Shown here: in pieces, positions 14,226-23,320 of the stretch
Numbering within the stretch: the first letter of the stretch is position 1
How the letters are laid out: the number at the start of each line of letters is the position of its first letter
Assembly (NCBI RefSeq): GCF_030010625.1
Contig: NZ_JASCXN010000020.1
Location: 1-64,000, forward strand
Direction: 5' to 3'
DNA length: 64,000 bases
Source: Streptomyces sp. CC208A
GTDB taxonomy: Bacteria; Actinomycetota; Actinomycetes; Streptomycetales; Streptomycetaceae
Notes under the pieces: model-generated
Database searches by the model: none
What the model saw: only the letters and a program-made list of their open reading frames with translations
Told to the model about the DNA's origin: nothing
Program-made: the position numbers and the translations under genes

Positions 14226-15365
14226 CTAGGCGACGGAGCCGATGCGGCCCGCGACCGGGGCGTCCGGGCCGTCGTGGTGGATGGGGGTGTGGGCGCCGGT
14301 GAGGGAGACGCCGCTGCCGCCGCGGCGGTCGGCGACGATCTCCGCGCCGATCGACAGAGCCGTCTCCTCGGGGGTGCGGGCGCCGAGGTCGAGGCCTATC
14401 GGGGAGCGCAGGCGGGCGAGTTCGAGTTCGGTGACGCCGACCTCGCGGAGCCGCTTGTTGCGGTCCTCGTGGGTGCGGCGGGAGCCCATCGCGCCGACGT
14501 AGGCGACGGGAAGCTTCAGGGCGGTCTGGAGGAGGGGGACGTCGAACTTGGCGTCGTGGGTGAGGACGCAGAGCACGGTCCGGGCGTCGACCTCCGTCGA
14601 CTCCAGGTAGCGGTGGGGCCAGCCGACGACGACCTCGTCGGCCTCGGGGAAGCGCTGCTTCGTCGCGAAGACCGGGCGGGCGTCGCAGACAGTGACGTGG
14701 TAGCCGAGGAACTTGCCGACCCGGACGAGGGCGGAGGCGAAGTCGATGGCGCCGAAGACGATCATGCGGGGGGCCGGGACGGAGGACTCCACGAGGAGGG
14801 TGAGCGGCTGTCCACAGCGGCTGCCGTCCTCGCCGATCTCCACGGTGCCGGTACGGCCGGCGTCGAGGAGGGCCCGGGCCTCGGCCGCGGCGGTGCGGTC
14901 CAGCTCCGGGTGGCCGCCGAGCCTCCCCTCGTACGAGCCGTCCGGGTGGACCAGGAGCGCCTGGCCGAGGAGCTCCTCGGGGCCGGAGACGATCCGGGCC
15001 AGGGCGGCCGCCTCCCCGGAGGCGGCGGCCGCGAGCGCGGCGGGGAAGACCCCGCCGCGGACCGGGGTGACGAGGATGTCGATGATGCCGCCGCAGGTCA
15101 GGCCGACCGCGAAGGCGTCCTCGTCGCTGTAGCCGAAGCGTTCGACGACGGTCCTGCCGTCGTCGAGGGCCGCCTGACACAGCTCGTACACGGCGCCCTC
15201 CACGCACCCGCCGGAGACCGAGCCGATCGCCGTGCCCTCGCTGTCGACGGCGAGGGCGGCGCCGGGCTGCCGGGGCGCGCTGCCGCCGACGGCCACCACG
15301 GTGGCCACGGCGAAGTCGCGTCCCTGCTCGACCCACCGCTGCAGCTCTTCGGCGATGTCCAGCAT
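14226..15365 (-). CDS. xdhC: XdhC/CoxI family molybdenum enzyme maturation protein
   Basis: Accessory protein that binds molybdenum cofactor and helps its sulfuration and insertion into xanthine dehydrogenase. At 379 aa it has the N-terminal XdhC domain (GGSAPRQPGAALAV, SVSGGCVEGAVYE) and the C-terminal Rossmann domain (MIVFGAIDFASALVRVGKFLG, then VGAMGSRRTHEDR). The ATG at 15365 follows AAGGAGA. It is downstream of the purine permease and xdh genes on the same strand, which fits a maturation role for that enzyme. Confidence 0.93.
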   Translation of the reverse strand: MLDIAEELQRWVEQGRDFAVATVVAVGGSAPRQPGAALAVDSEGTAIGSVSGGCVEGAVYELCQAALDDGRTVVERFGYSDEDAFAVGLTCGGIIDILVTPVRGGVFPAALAAAASGEAAALARIVSGPEELLGQALLVHPDGSYEGRLGGHPELDRTAAAEARALLDAGRTGTVEIGEDGSRCGQPLTLLVESSVPAPRMIVFGAIDFASALVRVGKFLGYHVTVCDARPVFATKQRFPEADEVVVGWPHRYLESTEVDARTVLCVLTHDAKFDVPLLQTALKLPVAYVGAMGSRRTHEDRNKRLREVGVTELELARLRSPIGLDLGARTPEETALSIGAEIVADRRGGSGVSLTGAHTPIHHDGPDAPVAGRIGSVA

Positions 15366-15406
15366 GTCGGTCTCCTTGGCTGAGTGGGGAGGGCGGCCGG
15401 TGGGCG

Positions 15407-16879
15407 TCAGCTGACGCCGAGCCAGCCCTCGATCGGGTGGAGGGCGAAGAACACGATGAAGATCGCGGTCAGGCACCACATGAACGCGCCGACCTCGCGG
15501 GCCTTGCCCTGGGCCACCTTGATGACGGCGTAGGCGATGACGCCGGCGGCGACGCCCGGGGTGATGCTGTAGGTGAACGGCATCAGGACGACGGTCAGGA
15601 AGACCGGGATCGCGACGGAGCTGTCGCCCCAGTTCACGTGCTTGGCGTTCATCATCATCATCGCACCGATGACGACCAGGGCGGCGGAGCCGACCTCACG
15701 GGGCACGATCTGGGTGATCGGCGTGAAGAAGAGGCAGGCCGCGAAGAACAGGCCGGTGATCACCGAGGAGAAGCCGGTACGGGCGCCCTCGCCGACACCG
15801 GTGGCGGACTCCACGAAGACGGTCTGGCCGGAGGCGCCGGAGACGCCGCCGATCGCGCCGCCCGCGCCGTCGACGAACAGCGCCTTGGACAGGCCGGGCA
15901 TCCGGCCCTTGTCGTCGGCGAGGTTGGCCTCGGTGCCGACGCCGATGATGGTGGCCATGGCGTCGAAGAAGCCGGCGAGCACCAGGGTGAAGACGATCAC
16001 GCCGACGGTGATGTAGCCGACGTCGCCCCAGCCGCCGAAGTCGACGTCGCCGAAGAGCGAGAAGTCCGGGGTGGAGACGGCGCTGCCCTTGAGCTCCGGG
16101 GCGCCGTTGGCCCAGGCGCCGGCGCCCTTGGCCGGGATGTCGGCGACCGCGTTGACGATCAGCGAGATGACGGTGCCGGCGACGATGCCGATGAGGATGG
16201 CGCCCGGGACCTTGCGGGCCTGGAGGGCGAAGATCGCGAGCAGGGTGGCGGCGAAGATCAGGACGGGCCAGCCGACCAGCTCACCGCCGGCGCCCATGGT
16301 GACCGGCGGGCCGAACTCCGGGCCCGCGCCGACGAAGCCGGCCTTGTTGAAGCCGATCAGCGCGATGAAGAGGCCGATGCCGATGGTGATGCCGTGCTTG
16401 AGCGGCAGCGGGATGGCGTTCATGATCATCTCGCGGAGACCGGTGACCACCAGGAGGCAGATCACCAGACCGTAGACGACGCACATGCCCATGGCCTGTG
16501 CCCACGTCATCTGGGGTACGACCTGGGTGGCGAGCACACCGGAGACGCTGAGTCCCGCCGCGAGGACGAGCGGCACCTTGCCGACGAAGCCCATCAGCAG
16601 GGTGGTCACCGCCGCCGCGAGGGCGGTCGCCGTGATGACGGCGGAGGGGGCGAGGACGTTCTTGTCGACGTCCGGGCCTCCGAGGAGGATCGGGTTGAGC
16701 AGGAGGATGTACGCCATCGCCATGAAGGTGGTGACGCCACCGCGGATCTCCGTGCCGACGGAGGATCCTCTCTCCGAGATGTGAAAGTACCGGTCGAGCC
16801 AAGACCGTCCGGCGGGGTTGCGCGAGCCGGAGCCCGCGTCCTCCGCGGCGGTCTTGGGCTCCACAGACGACTGGGTCAT
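15407..16879 (-). CDS. Purine permease, AzgA-type hypoxanthine/guanine transporter
   Basis: Integral membrane proton symporter for purines, 490 aa with about 12-13 hydrophobic helices. The first conserved region is EIRGGVTTFMAMAYILLLNP, and FDAMATIIGVGTEANL with the following SGASGQTVFVESATGVGEG matches the AzgA/NCS2 substrate-site half. The ATG at 16879 follows GGGAG. It lies between xdhC and the xanthine dehydrogenase genes, consistent with import of hypoxanthine, guanine or xanthine for catabolism under PucR. Confidence 0.92.
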   Translation of the reverse strand: MTQSSVEPKTAAEDAGSGSRNPAGRSWLDRYFHISERGSSVGTEIRGGVTTFMAMAYILLLNPILLGGPDVDKNVLAPSAVITATALAAAVTTLLMGFVGKVPLVLAAGLSVSGVLATQVVPQMTWAQAMGMCVVYGLVICLLVVTGLREMIMNAIPLPLKHGITIGIGLFIALIGFNKAGFVGAGPEFGPPVTMGAGGELVGWPVLIFAATLLAIFALQARKVPGAILIGIVAGTVISLIVNAVADIPAKGAGAWANGAPELKGSAVSTPDFSLFGDVDFGGWGDVGYITVGVIVFTLVLAGFFDAMATIIGVGTEANLADDKGRMPGLSKALFVDGAGGAIGGVSGASGQTVFVESATGVGEGARTGFSSVITGLFFAACLFFTPITQIVPREVGSAALVVIGAMMMMNAKHVNWGDSSVAIPVFLTVVLMPFTYSITPGVAAGVIAYAVIKVAQGKAREVGAFMWCLTAIFIVFFALHPIEGWLGVS

Positions 16880-16990
16880 GGGGCCTACTCCCAAGGTTCA
16901 AAGGGGCACCCGCACGAGGGGGGACTCGTATCAGCGGGATTTGGGAACTGCTGTTGGCTGCACGACCCGGGGGACGGCCCGAGACGAACG

Positions 16991-17041
16991 GGTACTGCGG
17001 GTACTTCTGGTACTTCGGGTACTGCGGGTACTGCGGGTACT
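16991..17041. repeat. 9-bp tandem repeat, six copies of GGTACT-N3
   Basis: GGTACT recurs at 16991, 17000, 17009, 17018, 17027 and 17036 with exact nine-base period in the 244-base gap between the xdh operon and the permease. The three following bases vary (GCG, TCT, TCG). A further GGTAC occurs at 17050. It may be a minisatellite or an array of regulator half-sites. Confidence 0.75.
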
Positions 17042-17123
17042 GCTGGGGTGGTACGACTCCGGGCGGTGCGGGCGGGGAGGGACGTGTGACGTTCCGGGGG
17101 AGGCACGCACCGCCCGGAGGGTC

Positions 17124-19523
17124 CTACAGGGTGCCGGTGAGCGCCTCGGGGCGGACCGGCGTCTTGTTCAGCTCCAGACCCGTCGCCGCCCTGATCGCCG
17201 CGAGGACGGCCGGAGTGGACGACAGGGTCGGGGCCTCGCCGATGCCCCGTACGCCGTACGGCGCGTTGGGGTCGGCCAGTTCGAGGTAGTCGACCGGGAT
17301 GGTCGGCGTGTCGAGGATCGTCGGGATCAGGTAGTCCGTGAAGGAGGGGTTGCGCACCTTCGCGGTCTTCGGGTCGACGATGATCTCCTCCATCACCGCG
17401 ACGCCCAGGCCCTGGGTGGTACCACCCTGGATCTGGCCGACCACGGAGAGCGGGTTGACCGCCTTGCCGACGTCCTGGGCGCAGGCCAGCTCGATCACCT
17501 TCACAAGTCCCAGCTCTGTATCCACCTCCACCACCGCGCGGTGCGCGGCGAAGGCGTACTGGACGTGGCCGTCGCCCTGGCCGGTGACGAGGTCGAAGGG
17601 CTGGGTCGGACGGTGCCGCCACTCCTCCTCGACCTCCACGGCCTGGTCCTCCAGGACGTCCGCGATGCTCGCGAGGGCCTCGCCGGCGTCGGTGACGACC
17701 TTGCCGCCCTCCAGGAGGAGTTCGGCGTTGGCCCACGCCGGGTGGTACGAGCCGAACTTGCGCCGGCCGATCTCCAGGACCTTCTCGCGGACGAGCGCGC
17801 AGGAGTTCTTGATGGCGCCGCCGGTCATGTACGTCTGGCGGCCCGCGGAGGTCGAACCGGCCGAGCCCACCTGGGTGTCGGCGGGGTGGATGGTGACCTG
17901 CTGGACGCCGAGCTCGGTACGGGCGATCTGGGCGTGGATGGTGACGCCGCCCTGGCCGACCTCCGCCGCGGCGGTGTGGACGGTCGCGACGGCCTCGCCG
18001 TTGATGACCTCCAGGCGGATCCGCGCCGTCGAGTAGTCGTCGAAGCCCTCGGAGAAGCCGACGTTCTTGATGCCGACCGCGTAGCCGACGCCCCGTACGA
18101 CCCCTTCGCCGTGCGAGGTGTTGGACAGGCCGCCCGGCAGCGCGCGGACGTCCGCGCCCTCGCCGGCGGTCTCCCACTGGCGCTCCGGCGGCAGCGGGCG
18201 GGCCTTGACCCGGCGCAGGAGTTCGGCGACCGGGGCCGGGGAGTCCACGACCTGCCCCGTCGGCATGATCGTGCCCTGCTCCATGGCGTTGAGCTGGCGG
18301 AACTCCACCGGGTCCATGCCCAGCTCGGCCGCGAGCTTGTCCATCTGGGCCTCGTAGGCGAAGCAGGCCTGGACCGCGCCGAAACCGCGCATGGCGCCGC
18401 AGGGCGGGTTGTTGGTGTAGAGGCCGATCGCCTCGATCTCGACGTCGTCGATGACGTACGGGCCGACCGAGAGGGAGGAGGCGTTGCCGACGACCGAGAC
18501 CGTGGAGGAGGCGTAGGCGCCGCCGTCCAGGACGATCTTGCACTTCATGTGCGTGATCTTGCCGTCCTTGGTGGCGCCGTGCTCGTAGTAGAGCTTCGCC
18601 GGGTGCCGGTGGACGTGCCCGAAGAAGGACTCGTACCGGTTGTAGACCATCTTGACGGGCTTGCCGGTGCGCAGGGCGAGCAGCGAGGCGAGGATCTGCA
18701 TGGAGATGTCCTCGCGGCCGCCGAAGGCGCCGCCGATGCCGGCCATGGTCATCCGGACCTTGTCCTGGGGCAGGCCGAGGCAGGGGGCGATCTGCTCGCG
18801 GTCCGCGTGCAGCCACTGGGTGGCGACGTACAGGTCGATGCCGCCGTCCTCGGCCGGCACGGCGAGGCCGGACTCGGGGCCGAGGAAGGCCTGGTCCTGC
18901 ATGCCGAAGGTGTACTCGCCCTTGACGATGACGTCGGCGCGCTTGGCGGCCTCGTCGGCGTTGCCGCGGATGATCGGCTGGCGGTGCACGATGTTGGGGT
19001 GCGGGACGTGGCCGGCGTGGTGGTCGTCGCGGTTCTCGTGGACCAGGATCGCGTCGGGGGCGGTGGCCGAGGCCTCGTCCGTGATGACCGGGAGCTCCCG
19101 GTACTCGACCTTGATCTTGGCGGCGGCGCGGCGCGCGGTCTCCGGGTGGTCGGCGGCCACGAGGGCGACCGGCTCGCCGTGGTGGCGGACCTTGCCGTAG
19201 GCGAGGACCGGGGTGTCCCGGAACTCCAGGCCGTAGTTCTTGGCGGCCGGCAGGTCCTCGTGCGTCAGGACGGCGTAGACGCCGTCCATCGTGAGGGCCT
19301 CGGAGGTGTCGATGGAGACGATCTCGGCGTGCGCGACGGTGGAGCGCAGGACCTGGCCCCACAGCATGTCCTCGTGCCACATGTCCGAGGAGTAGGCGAA
19401 CTCGCCGGTCACCTTGAGGGTGCCGTCGGGGCGGAGCGTGGACTCGCCGATGCCGCCCTTGACGTGGTTCTGGGTGACGTCGGTGGGGGTGCCCACCGGT
19501 ACGGTACGGGTGTTCTGAGCCAT
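17124..19523 (-). CDS. Xanthine dehydrogenase, molybdopterin-binding subunit
   Basis: Catalytic molybdenum subunit of 799 aa that hydroxylates hypoxanthine to xanthine and urate. Landmarks include the N-terminal a/b hammerhead (GESTLRPDGTLKVTGEFAY), GGAFGGREDI, RGFGAVQ, VGQGGVT and QGGTTQGLGVA. The C-terminal VRGIGEAPT carries the Glu equivalent to the catalytic base of the family. The start at 19523 lies two bases after the stop of the iron-sulfur subunit. It is third in the FAD, FeS, Mo order of a leftward operon. Confidence 0.94.
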   Translation of the reverse strand: MAQNTRTVPVGTPTDVTQNHVKGGIGESTLRPDGTLKVTGEFAYSSDMWHEDMLWGQVLRSTVAHAEIVSIDTSEALTMDGVYAVLTHEDLPAAKNYGLEFRDTPVLAYGKVRHHGEPVALVAADHPETARRAAAKIKVEYRELPVITDEASATAPDAILVHENRDDHHAGHVPHPNIVHRQPIIRGNADEAAKRADVIVKGEYTFGMQDQAFLGPESGLAVPAEDGGIDLYVATQWLHADREQIAPCLGLPQDKVRMTMAGIGGAFGGREDISMQILASLLALRTGKPVKMVYNRYESFFGHVHRHPAKLYYEHGATKDGKITHMKCKIVLDGGAYASSTVSVVGNASSLSVGPYVIDDVEIEAIGLYTNNPPCGAMRGFGAVQACFAYEAQMDKLAAELGMDPVEFRQLNAMEQGTIMPTGQVVDSPAPVAELLRRVKARPLPPERQWETAGEGADVRALPGGLSNTSHGEGVVRGVGYAVGIKNVGFSEGFDDYSTARIRLEVINGEAVATVHTAAAEVGQGGVTIHAQIARTELGVQQVTIHPADTQVGSAGSTSAGRQTYMTGGAIKNSCALVREKVLEIGRRKFGSYHPAWANAELLLEGGKVVTDAGEALASIADVLEDQAVEVEEEWRHRPTQPFDLVTGQGDGHVQYAFAAHRAVVEVDTELGLVKVIELACAQDVGKAVNPLSVVGQIQGGTTQGLGVAVMEEIIVDPKTAKVRNPSFTDYLIPTILDTPTIPVDYLELADPNAPYGVRGIGEAPTLSSTPAVLAAIRAATGLELNKTPVRPEALTGTL

Positions 19524-19525
19524 CG

Positions 19526-20122
19526 TCAGACCGCCTCTCCCTGGCGTTCCTGGCGAGCGGCCGCGAGGCGGACCGCGTCGAGGATCTTCTCGTAACCGGT
19601 GCAGCGGCAGAGGTTGCCGGAGAGCGCCTCGCGGATGTCCGCGTCCGTCGGGGACGGGTTGCGCTCCAGCATCTCGTCGGCCGCGACGAGCAGGCCGGGG
19701 GTGCAGAAGCCGCACTGGACGGCGCCGGCGTCGATGAACGCCTGCTGGATCGGGGAGAGTTCCACACCCTCACCGGTCTGCGAGTCCTGGGCCGGCTTGG
19801 CCTCCCAGCGCTTGGCCTCGTCGAGCGAGGTGCCACAGGCGCCGGAGGCACAATTGCCGTGCTCCTCGCGCTCCTTGGCGAACTCCGCCAGGCCCTCGAC
19901 GGTGACGACCTCGCGGCCCTCGACCTGGCCGGCGGCGACCAGACAGGAACAGACCGGCACCCCGTCGAGGCGGACCGTGCAGGAGCCGCACTCGCCCTGC
20001 TCGCAGGCGTTCTTGGAGCCGGGCAGGCCCAGCCGTTCGCGGAGCACGTAGAGGAGGGACTCGCCCTCCCAGACGTCGTCGGCTTCCTGCGGACGACCGT
20101 TGACCGTGAAATTGACGCGCAT
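19526..20122 (-). CDS. Xanthine dehydrogenase, 2Fe-2S subunit
   Basis: Electron-transfer subunit of 198 aa with two [2Fe-2S] clusters. The plant-type ferredoxin cysteines are CEQGECGSC (about 40-48) with a further C at CSCL. The C-terminal helical cluster is CGFC and CRC (about 137-173). An insertion of about 30 residues between the two domains (ASGACGTSLDEAKRWEAKP) is longer than in minimal homologues. It lies two bases after the FAD subunit stop, so the three subunits are one operon. Confidence 0.95.
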   Translation of the reverse strand: MRVNFTVNGRPQEADDVWEGESLLYVLRERLGLPGSKNACEQGECGSCTVRLDGVPVCSCLVAAGQVEGREVVTVEGLAEFAKEREEHGNCASGACGTSLDEAKRWEAKPAQDSQTGEGVELSPIQQAFIDAGAVQCGFCTPGLLVAADEMLERNPSPTDADIREALSGNLCRCTGYEKILDAVRLAAARQERQGEAV

Positions 20123-20124
20123 GG

Positions 20125-21015
20125 TTATGCAGCTCCCTCAAGCGTGCGGCCGGTGCCGCGGTACTGCTCCCAGGTCCAGCCGAGCTGGCGGCGGGCCATG
20201 ATGCCGACGGCGTGGCGCCGGTACTTGGCGGTGCCGCGGACGTCGTCGATCGGGTTGGCGGCGGCCGAGCAGAGGTCGGCGAACTGCTTCGCGATCGAGG
20301 GGGTGATGATCTTGCCGTTGTCCCAGAAACCGCCCTCCTCCAGAGCCGCGTTGAGGAAGGCCTCGGCCTCCTTGGCGCGGATCGGGGTCGGCGCGGCCGA
20401 ACCGATGCCGGTGCGGACGGTCCGGGTCTCGGGGTGCAGGGCCAGGCCGAAGGCGCAGACGGCGATGACCATCGCGTTGCGGGTGCCGACCTTGGAGTAC
20501 TGCTGGGGGCCGTCCGCCTTCTTGATGTGGACGGTCTTGATGAGCTCGTCGGGCTGGAGCGCGTTGCGCTTCACGCCGGTGTAGAACTCGTCGATCGGGA
20601 TGAAGCGGCTGCCGCGGACCGACTCGACCTCGACCTCGGCGCCGGCGGCGAGGAGGGCGGGGTGCGCGTCACCCGCCGGGGAGGCGGTGCCGAGGTTGCC
20701 GCCGACGCCGCCGCGGTTGCGGATCTGCGGGGAGGCGACCGTGTGCGAGGCGAGCGCCAGGCCCGGCAGCTCGGCCCGCAGGTTCTCCATGATCTGCGTG
20801 TACGGAACGGAAGCGCCGAGTCGGACGTTCTCCTCGCCGACCTCCCACTCGCGCAGCAGCTCGATGCGGTTCAGGTCCAGGAGGTACTCGGGGCGCCGGT
20901 GGTCGAAGTTGATCTCGACCATGACGTCGGTACCGCCGGAGATGGGGACGGCCGTGGGGTGCTCGGCCTTGGCGGCGAGCGCCTCCTCCCAGCTGGCGGG
21001 GCGAAGGAAGTCCAT
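20125..21015 (-). CDS. Xanthine dehydrogenase, FAD-binding subunit
   Basis: FAD subunit of 296 aa. It has the FAD pocket segments PISGGTDVMVEI (about 24-35) and RNRGGVGGNLGTASPAGD (about 99-116), both typical of CO/xanthine dehydrogenase medium subunits, and a CODH flavoprotein C-terminal domain. It is the first gene of the xdh operon, facing the divergent pucR across about 300 bases. Confidence 0.94.
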   Translation of the reverse strand: MDFLRPASWEEALAAKAEHPTAVPISGGTDVMVEINFDHRRPEYLLDLNRIELLREWEVGEENVRLGASVPYTQIMENLRAELPGLALASHTVASPQIRNRGGVGGNLGTASPAGDAHPALLAAGAEVEVESVRGSRFIPIDEFYTGVKRNALQPDELIKTVHIKKADGPQQYSKVGTRNAMVIAVCAFGLALHPETRTVRTGIGSAAPTPIRAKEAEAFLNAALEEGGFWDNGKIITPSIAKQFADLCSAAANPIDDVRGTAKYRRHAVGIMARRQLGWTWEQYRGTGRTLEGAA

Positions 21016-21320
21016 GGTGGCTCTCTTCTAGTGATTCCGGGGATCGGGGGCGGACGACGGGGCCCTGCGGGACGTTCGGCCCTCGACTTCGTGTTCATGT
21101 CCTGTTCACGCGGTGTGTGGCCTAGTACACAAGGCCGCCGGGCCCGTGTGCAGTAACCGAAACCATGAAGGAGTTGGCCGGTGCCCCGGCACGTCTTGTA
21201 GATTCGAACGAAAGGCGGGGAACGTAAACCTCGCTGTTTTCCCCTGGAAACAGTGGCACCACCCCACCGTCGACAACGGGACACACACGATCACCGGAAC
21301 GAAGGAACGGCGGCGAGACC
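21016..21320. promoter_or_regulatory. Divergent xdh-pucR control region
   Basis: No gene. It must contain both promoters. The 21210-21260 part is unusually AT-rich and holds an inverted repeat CTGTTT-N8-AAACAG (21234-21253), the best candidate for a regulator site such as PucR. GGAACG and TTCGAACG nearby are weaker signals. Confidence 0.5.
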
Positions 21321-23015
21321 ATGCGGCTGCGCGCACTGCTGGAGAACGACGCGCTCGGGCTGCGCCTCCTGGGCGGCGAGGACGAGCTGGACCGCTCCGT
21401 CCGTGGCGTGATGACCACGGACCTCAAGGACCCCAGTCGGTACCTGTCCGGGGGTGAGCTGGTGCTCACCGGCCTGGCCTGGCTGCGGGAGGCGGCCGAC
21501 GCCGAGCCCTTCGTCCGGATCCTGGCCTCGGCCGGGGTGGCCGCGCTCGCGGCCGGCGAGGCCGAGCTGGGCGACATCCCCGACGATCTCGTACAGGCGT
21601 GTTCTCGCCACCGTCTGCCGCTTTTCGCGGTCAACGAATCCGTTGCGTTCGCGACGATCACCGAGCACGTTGTTCGACAGGTCTCCGGCGAGCGGGCGGG
21701 CGACCTGGCGGCCGTCGTGGATCGGCACAGGCGGCTGATGACCTCCGGTCCCGCGGGGGGCGGCCCCGAGGCCGTCCTCGACCTGCTCGGCTCCGACCTG
21801 GACCTGCGGGCCTGGGTCCTCTCCCCCACCGGGCGGCAGATCGCGGGCGCGGGCGAGCCGCTCGACCCGGCCCTCGCCGCCGGTCTCGCGGGCGAGCACC
21901 TGGCCGCCACCCGGACCGGCCGGCGCGGCCCGCACCGGCTGACCGTGAACGGCACCGCGTACTCGCTCTTCCCGATCCGGAACGCCGTCCGCGCCGCCGG
22001 GCCCGCCGCCAGGGACGTGCGCGAGACGGTCCTGTCGGACTGGCTGCTCGCCGTGGAGGCCGACGCCGGGGAGTGGCCCGCCGCCCGGCTCGACCTGCTC
22101 CAGGGCGTCACCCAGCTGATCGCCGTCGAGCGGGACCGGCGCGACGCGGCCCGTACGGTGCGGCGCAGGCTCGCCCAGGAGGTCCTGGAGCTGGTGCAGA
22201 CGGGCGCCGCGCCCGCCGAGATCGCGGCCCGCCTGCGGGTCGCCGCCCCGGTGCTGCTGCCCGGCCTCGGCACCGCCCCGCACTGGCAGGTGGTCGTCGC
22301 CCGCGTCGAGTGGGACCAGGAGGGCGGGCAGGCCCCGGTGGAGTCGGGCCCGGTCACCCAGGCGCTCCTGGAGGAGATCCTGGTGGACCCGGCGACCGTC
22401 GGCGCGGAGTCCGCCGACCGGATCGCCGTCGCCCACACGGGCGACGAGGCCATCGCGCTGGTGCCGCTGGCCGCGGGACCGCTGCCGGAGAGCGAGGACG
22501 ACGGCCCGGCCCCCGCCCTCGGCCTGCACGCGGACGCCCTGCTCTCGGCGGTACGCGCTCCGCTCTCGTCCGGCCTCGCCGACGACGGGCGGCTCACGCT
22601 GGGCGTCAGCGCCGCCGTGCACTCGGCGGAGGGCCTGCGCGGCGCCCTGGAGGAGGCCCGGCACGCCCGCCGGGTGGCCGCCGCCCGTCCCGGCCGGGTC
22701 TGCGCGGCGGGCCACCACGAGCTGGCCTCGCACGTGCTGCTGCTGCCCTTCGTCCCGGACGACGTGCGGCGCGCCTTCACGGCCCGGCTGCTCGACCCGC
22801 TGCGCGACTACGACCGGCGCCACCGCGCGGAGCTGATCCCGACCCTGGAGGCGTTCCTGGACTGCGACGGCTCCTGGACGCGCTGCGCGACCCGGCTGCA
22901 CCTGCACGTGAACACGCTGCGCTACCGGGTCGGCCGGATCGAGCAGCTGACCGGCCGCGACCTGTCCCGCCTGGAGGACAAGCTCGACTTCTTCCTGGCC
23001 CTGCGGATGAGCTGA
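21321..23015 (+). CDS. pucR: PucR family purine catabolism regulator
   Basis: Transcription regulator of 564 aa. The N-terminal PucR sensor domain (LENDALGLRLLGGEDELDR, VMTTDLKDPSRYLSGGELVL) is followed by a middle GGDEF-like region. The C-terminal PucR HTH reads FLDCDGSWTRCATRLHLHVN, then TLRYRVGRIEQLTGRD, a highly conserved signature. It is divergent from the xdh operon, the usual position of the purine regulator. The ATG at 21321 follows GGCGGCGAG. Confidence 0.94.
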   Translation: MRLRALLENDALGLRLLGGEDELDRSVRGVMTTDLKDPSRYLSGGELVLTGLAWLREAADAEPFVRILASAGVAALAAGEAELGDIPDDLVQACSRHRLPLFAVNESVAFATITEHVVRQVSGERAGDLAAVVDRHRRLMTSGPAGGGPEAVLDLLGSDLDLRAWVLSPTGRQIAGAGEPLDPALAAGLAGEHLAATRTGRRGPHRLTVNGTAYSLFPIRNAVRAAGPAARDVRETVLSDWLLAVEADAGEWPAARLDLLQGVTQLIAVERDRRDAARTVRRRLAQEVLELVQTGAAPAEIAARLRVAAPVLLPGLGTAPHWQVVVARVEWDQEGGQAPVESGPVTQALLEEILVDPATVGAESADRIAVAHTGDEAIALVPLAAGPLPESEDDGPAPALGLHADALLSAVRAPLSSGLADDGRLTLGVSAAVHSAEGLRGALEEARHARRVAAARPGRVCAAGHHELASHVLLLPFVPDDVRRAFTARLLDPLRDYDRRHRAELIPTLEAFLDCDGSWTRCATRLHLHVNTLRYRVGRIEQLTGRDLSRLEDKLDFFLALRMS

Positions 23016-23051
23016 CCCCGCTCCGGACGGCTTTGACACGCTCCCGGAATT

Positions 23052-23079
23052 CACTCCTTCGGTTGAGTCCGAAGGAGTG
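23052..23079 (+). terminator. Hairpin terminator after pucR
   Basis: CACTCCTTCGG pairs perfectly (11 bp) with CCGAAGGAGTG around TTGAGT, 37 bases after the pucR stop. No T-run follows, as is common in Streptomyces. Confidence 0.7.
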
Positions 23080-23135
23080 AGGGAGGTCCCCTCCGCCCGC
23101 TCTTCCGGCGGGGTCCGACACCTCGTCACTCTCCC

Positions 23136-23153
23136 TGATCACCCCTGTGATCA
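23136..23153. repeat. Palindrome TGATCAC-CCCT-GTGATCA
   Basis: Perfect seven-base arms with a four-base centre, between the two pucR-side terminator hairpins. It could be a regulator site or another hairpin; nothing distinguishes these. Confidence 0.35.
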
Positions 23154-23172
23154 CGGGCCCCAGCACCCTCTG

Positions 23173-23204
23173 ACGCCCCGTCGGCCCCGGTCCCGACGGG
23201 GCGT
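23173..23204 (+). terminator. Second hairpin terminator upstream of TPR gene
   Basis: ACGCCCCGTCGG (23173-23184) pairs with CCGACGGGGCGT (23193-23204), a 12-bp stem with an eight-base loop followed by TTCC. Confidence 0.65.
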
Positions 23205-23224
23205 TCCACACCTCCCCAACCTTT

Positions 23225-23238
23225 GTGAAATTTTTCAC
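23225..23238. promoter_or_regulatory. AT-rich palindrome upstream of TPR gene
   Basis: GTGAAATTTTTCAC is a perfect palindrome with a TT centre, in a locally AT-rich patch 82 bases before the TPR gene's GTG. It resembles an operator or promoter element. Confidence 0.45.
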
Positions 23239-23320
23239 CCGACCCCTTGGCCGGGTACGGCCGTTCGTGCTGAGATGCCGTCCTACTCAACAGCTCGATG
23301 GCGCGCTCGGGGAGGGCAAT

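Noticed and set aside
16818..19595. A 925-codon rightward frame over the xdh operon
   Set aside because: It is antisense to the molybdenum subunit of xanthine dehydrogenase, with RRG/DGVD low-complexity typical of shadow frames.
16885..19851. A 988-codon leftward frame
   Set aside because: Same strand as xdh but in another frame; arginine- and proline-rich noise. The real subunit shows catalytic landmarks in its own frame.
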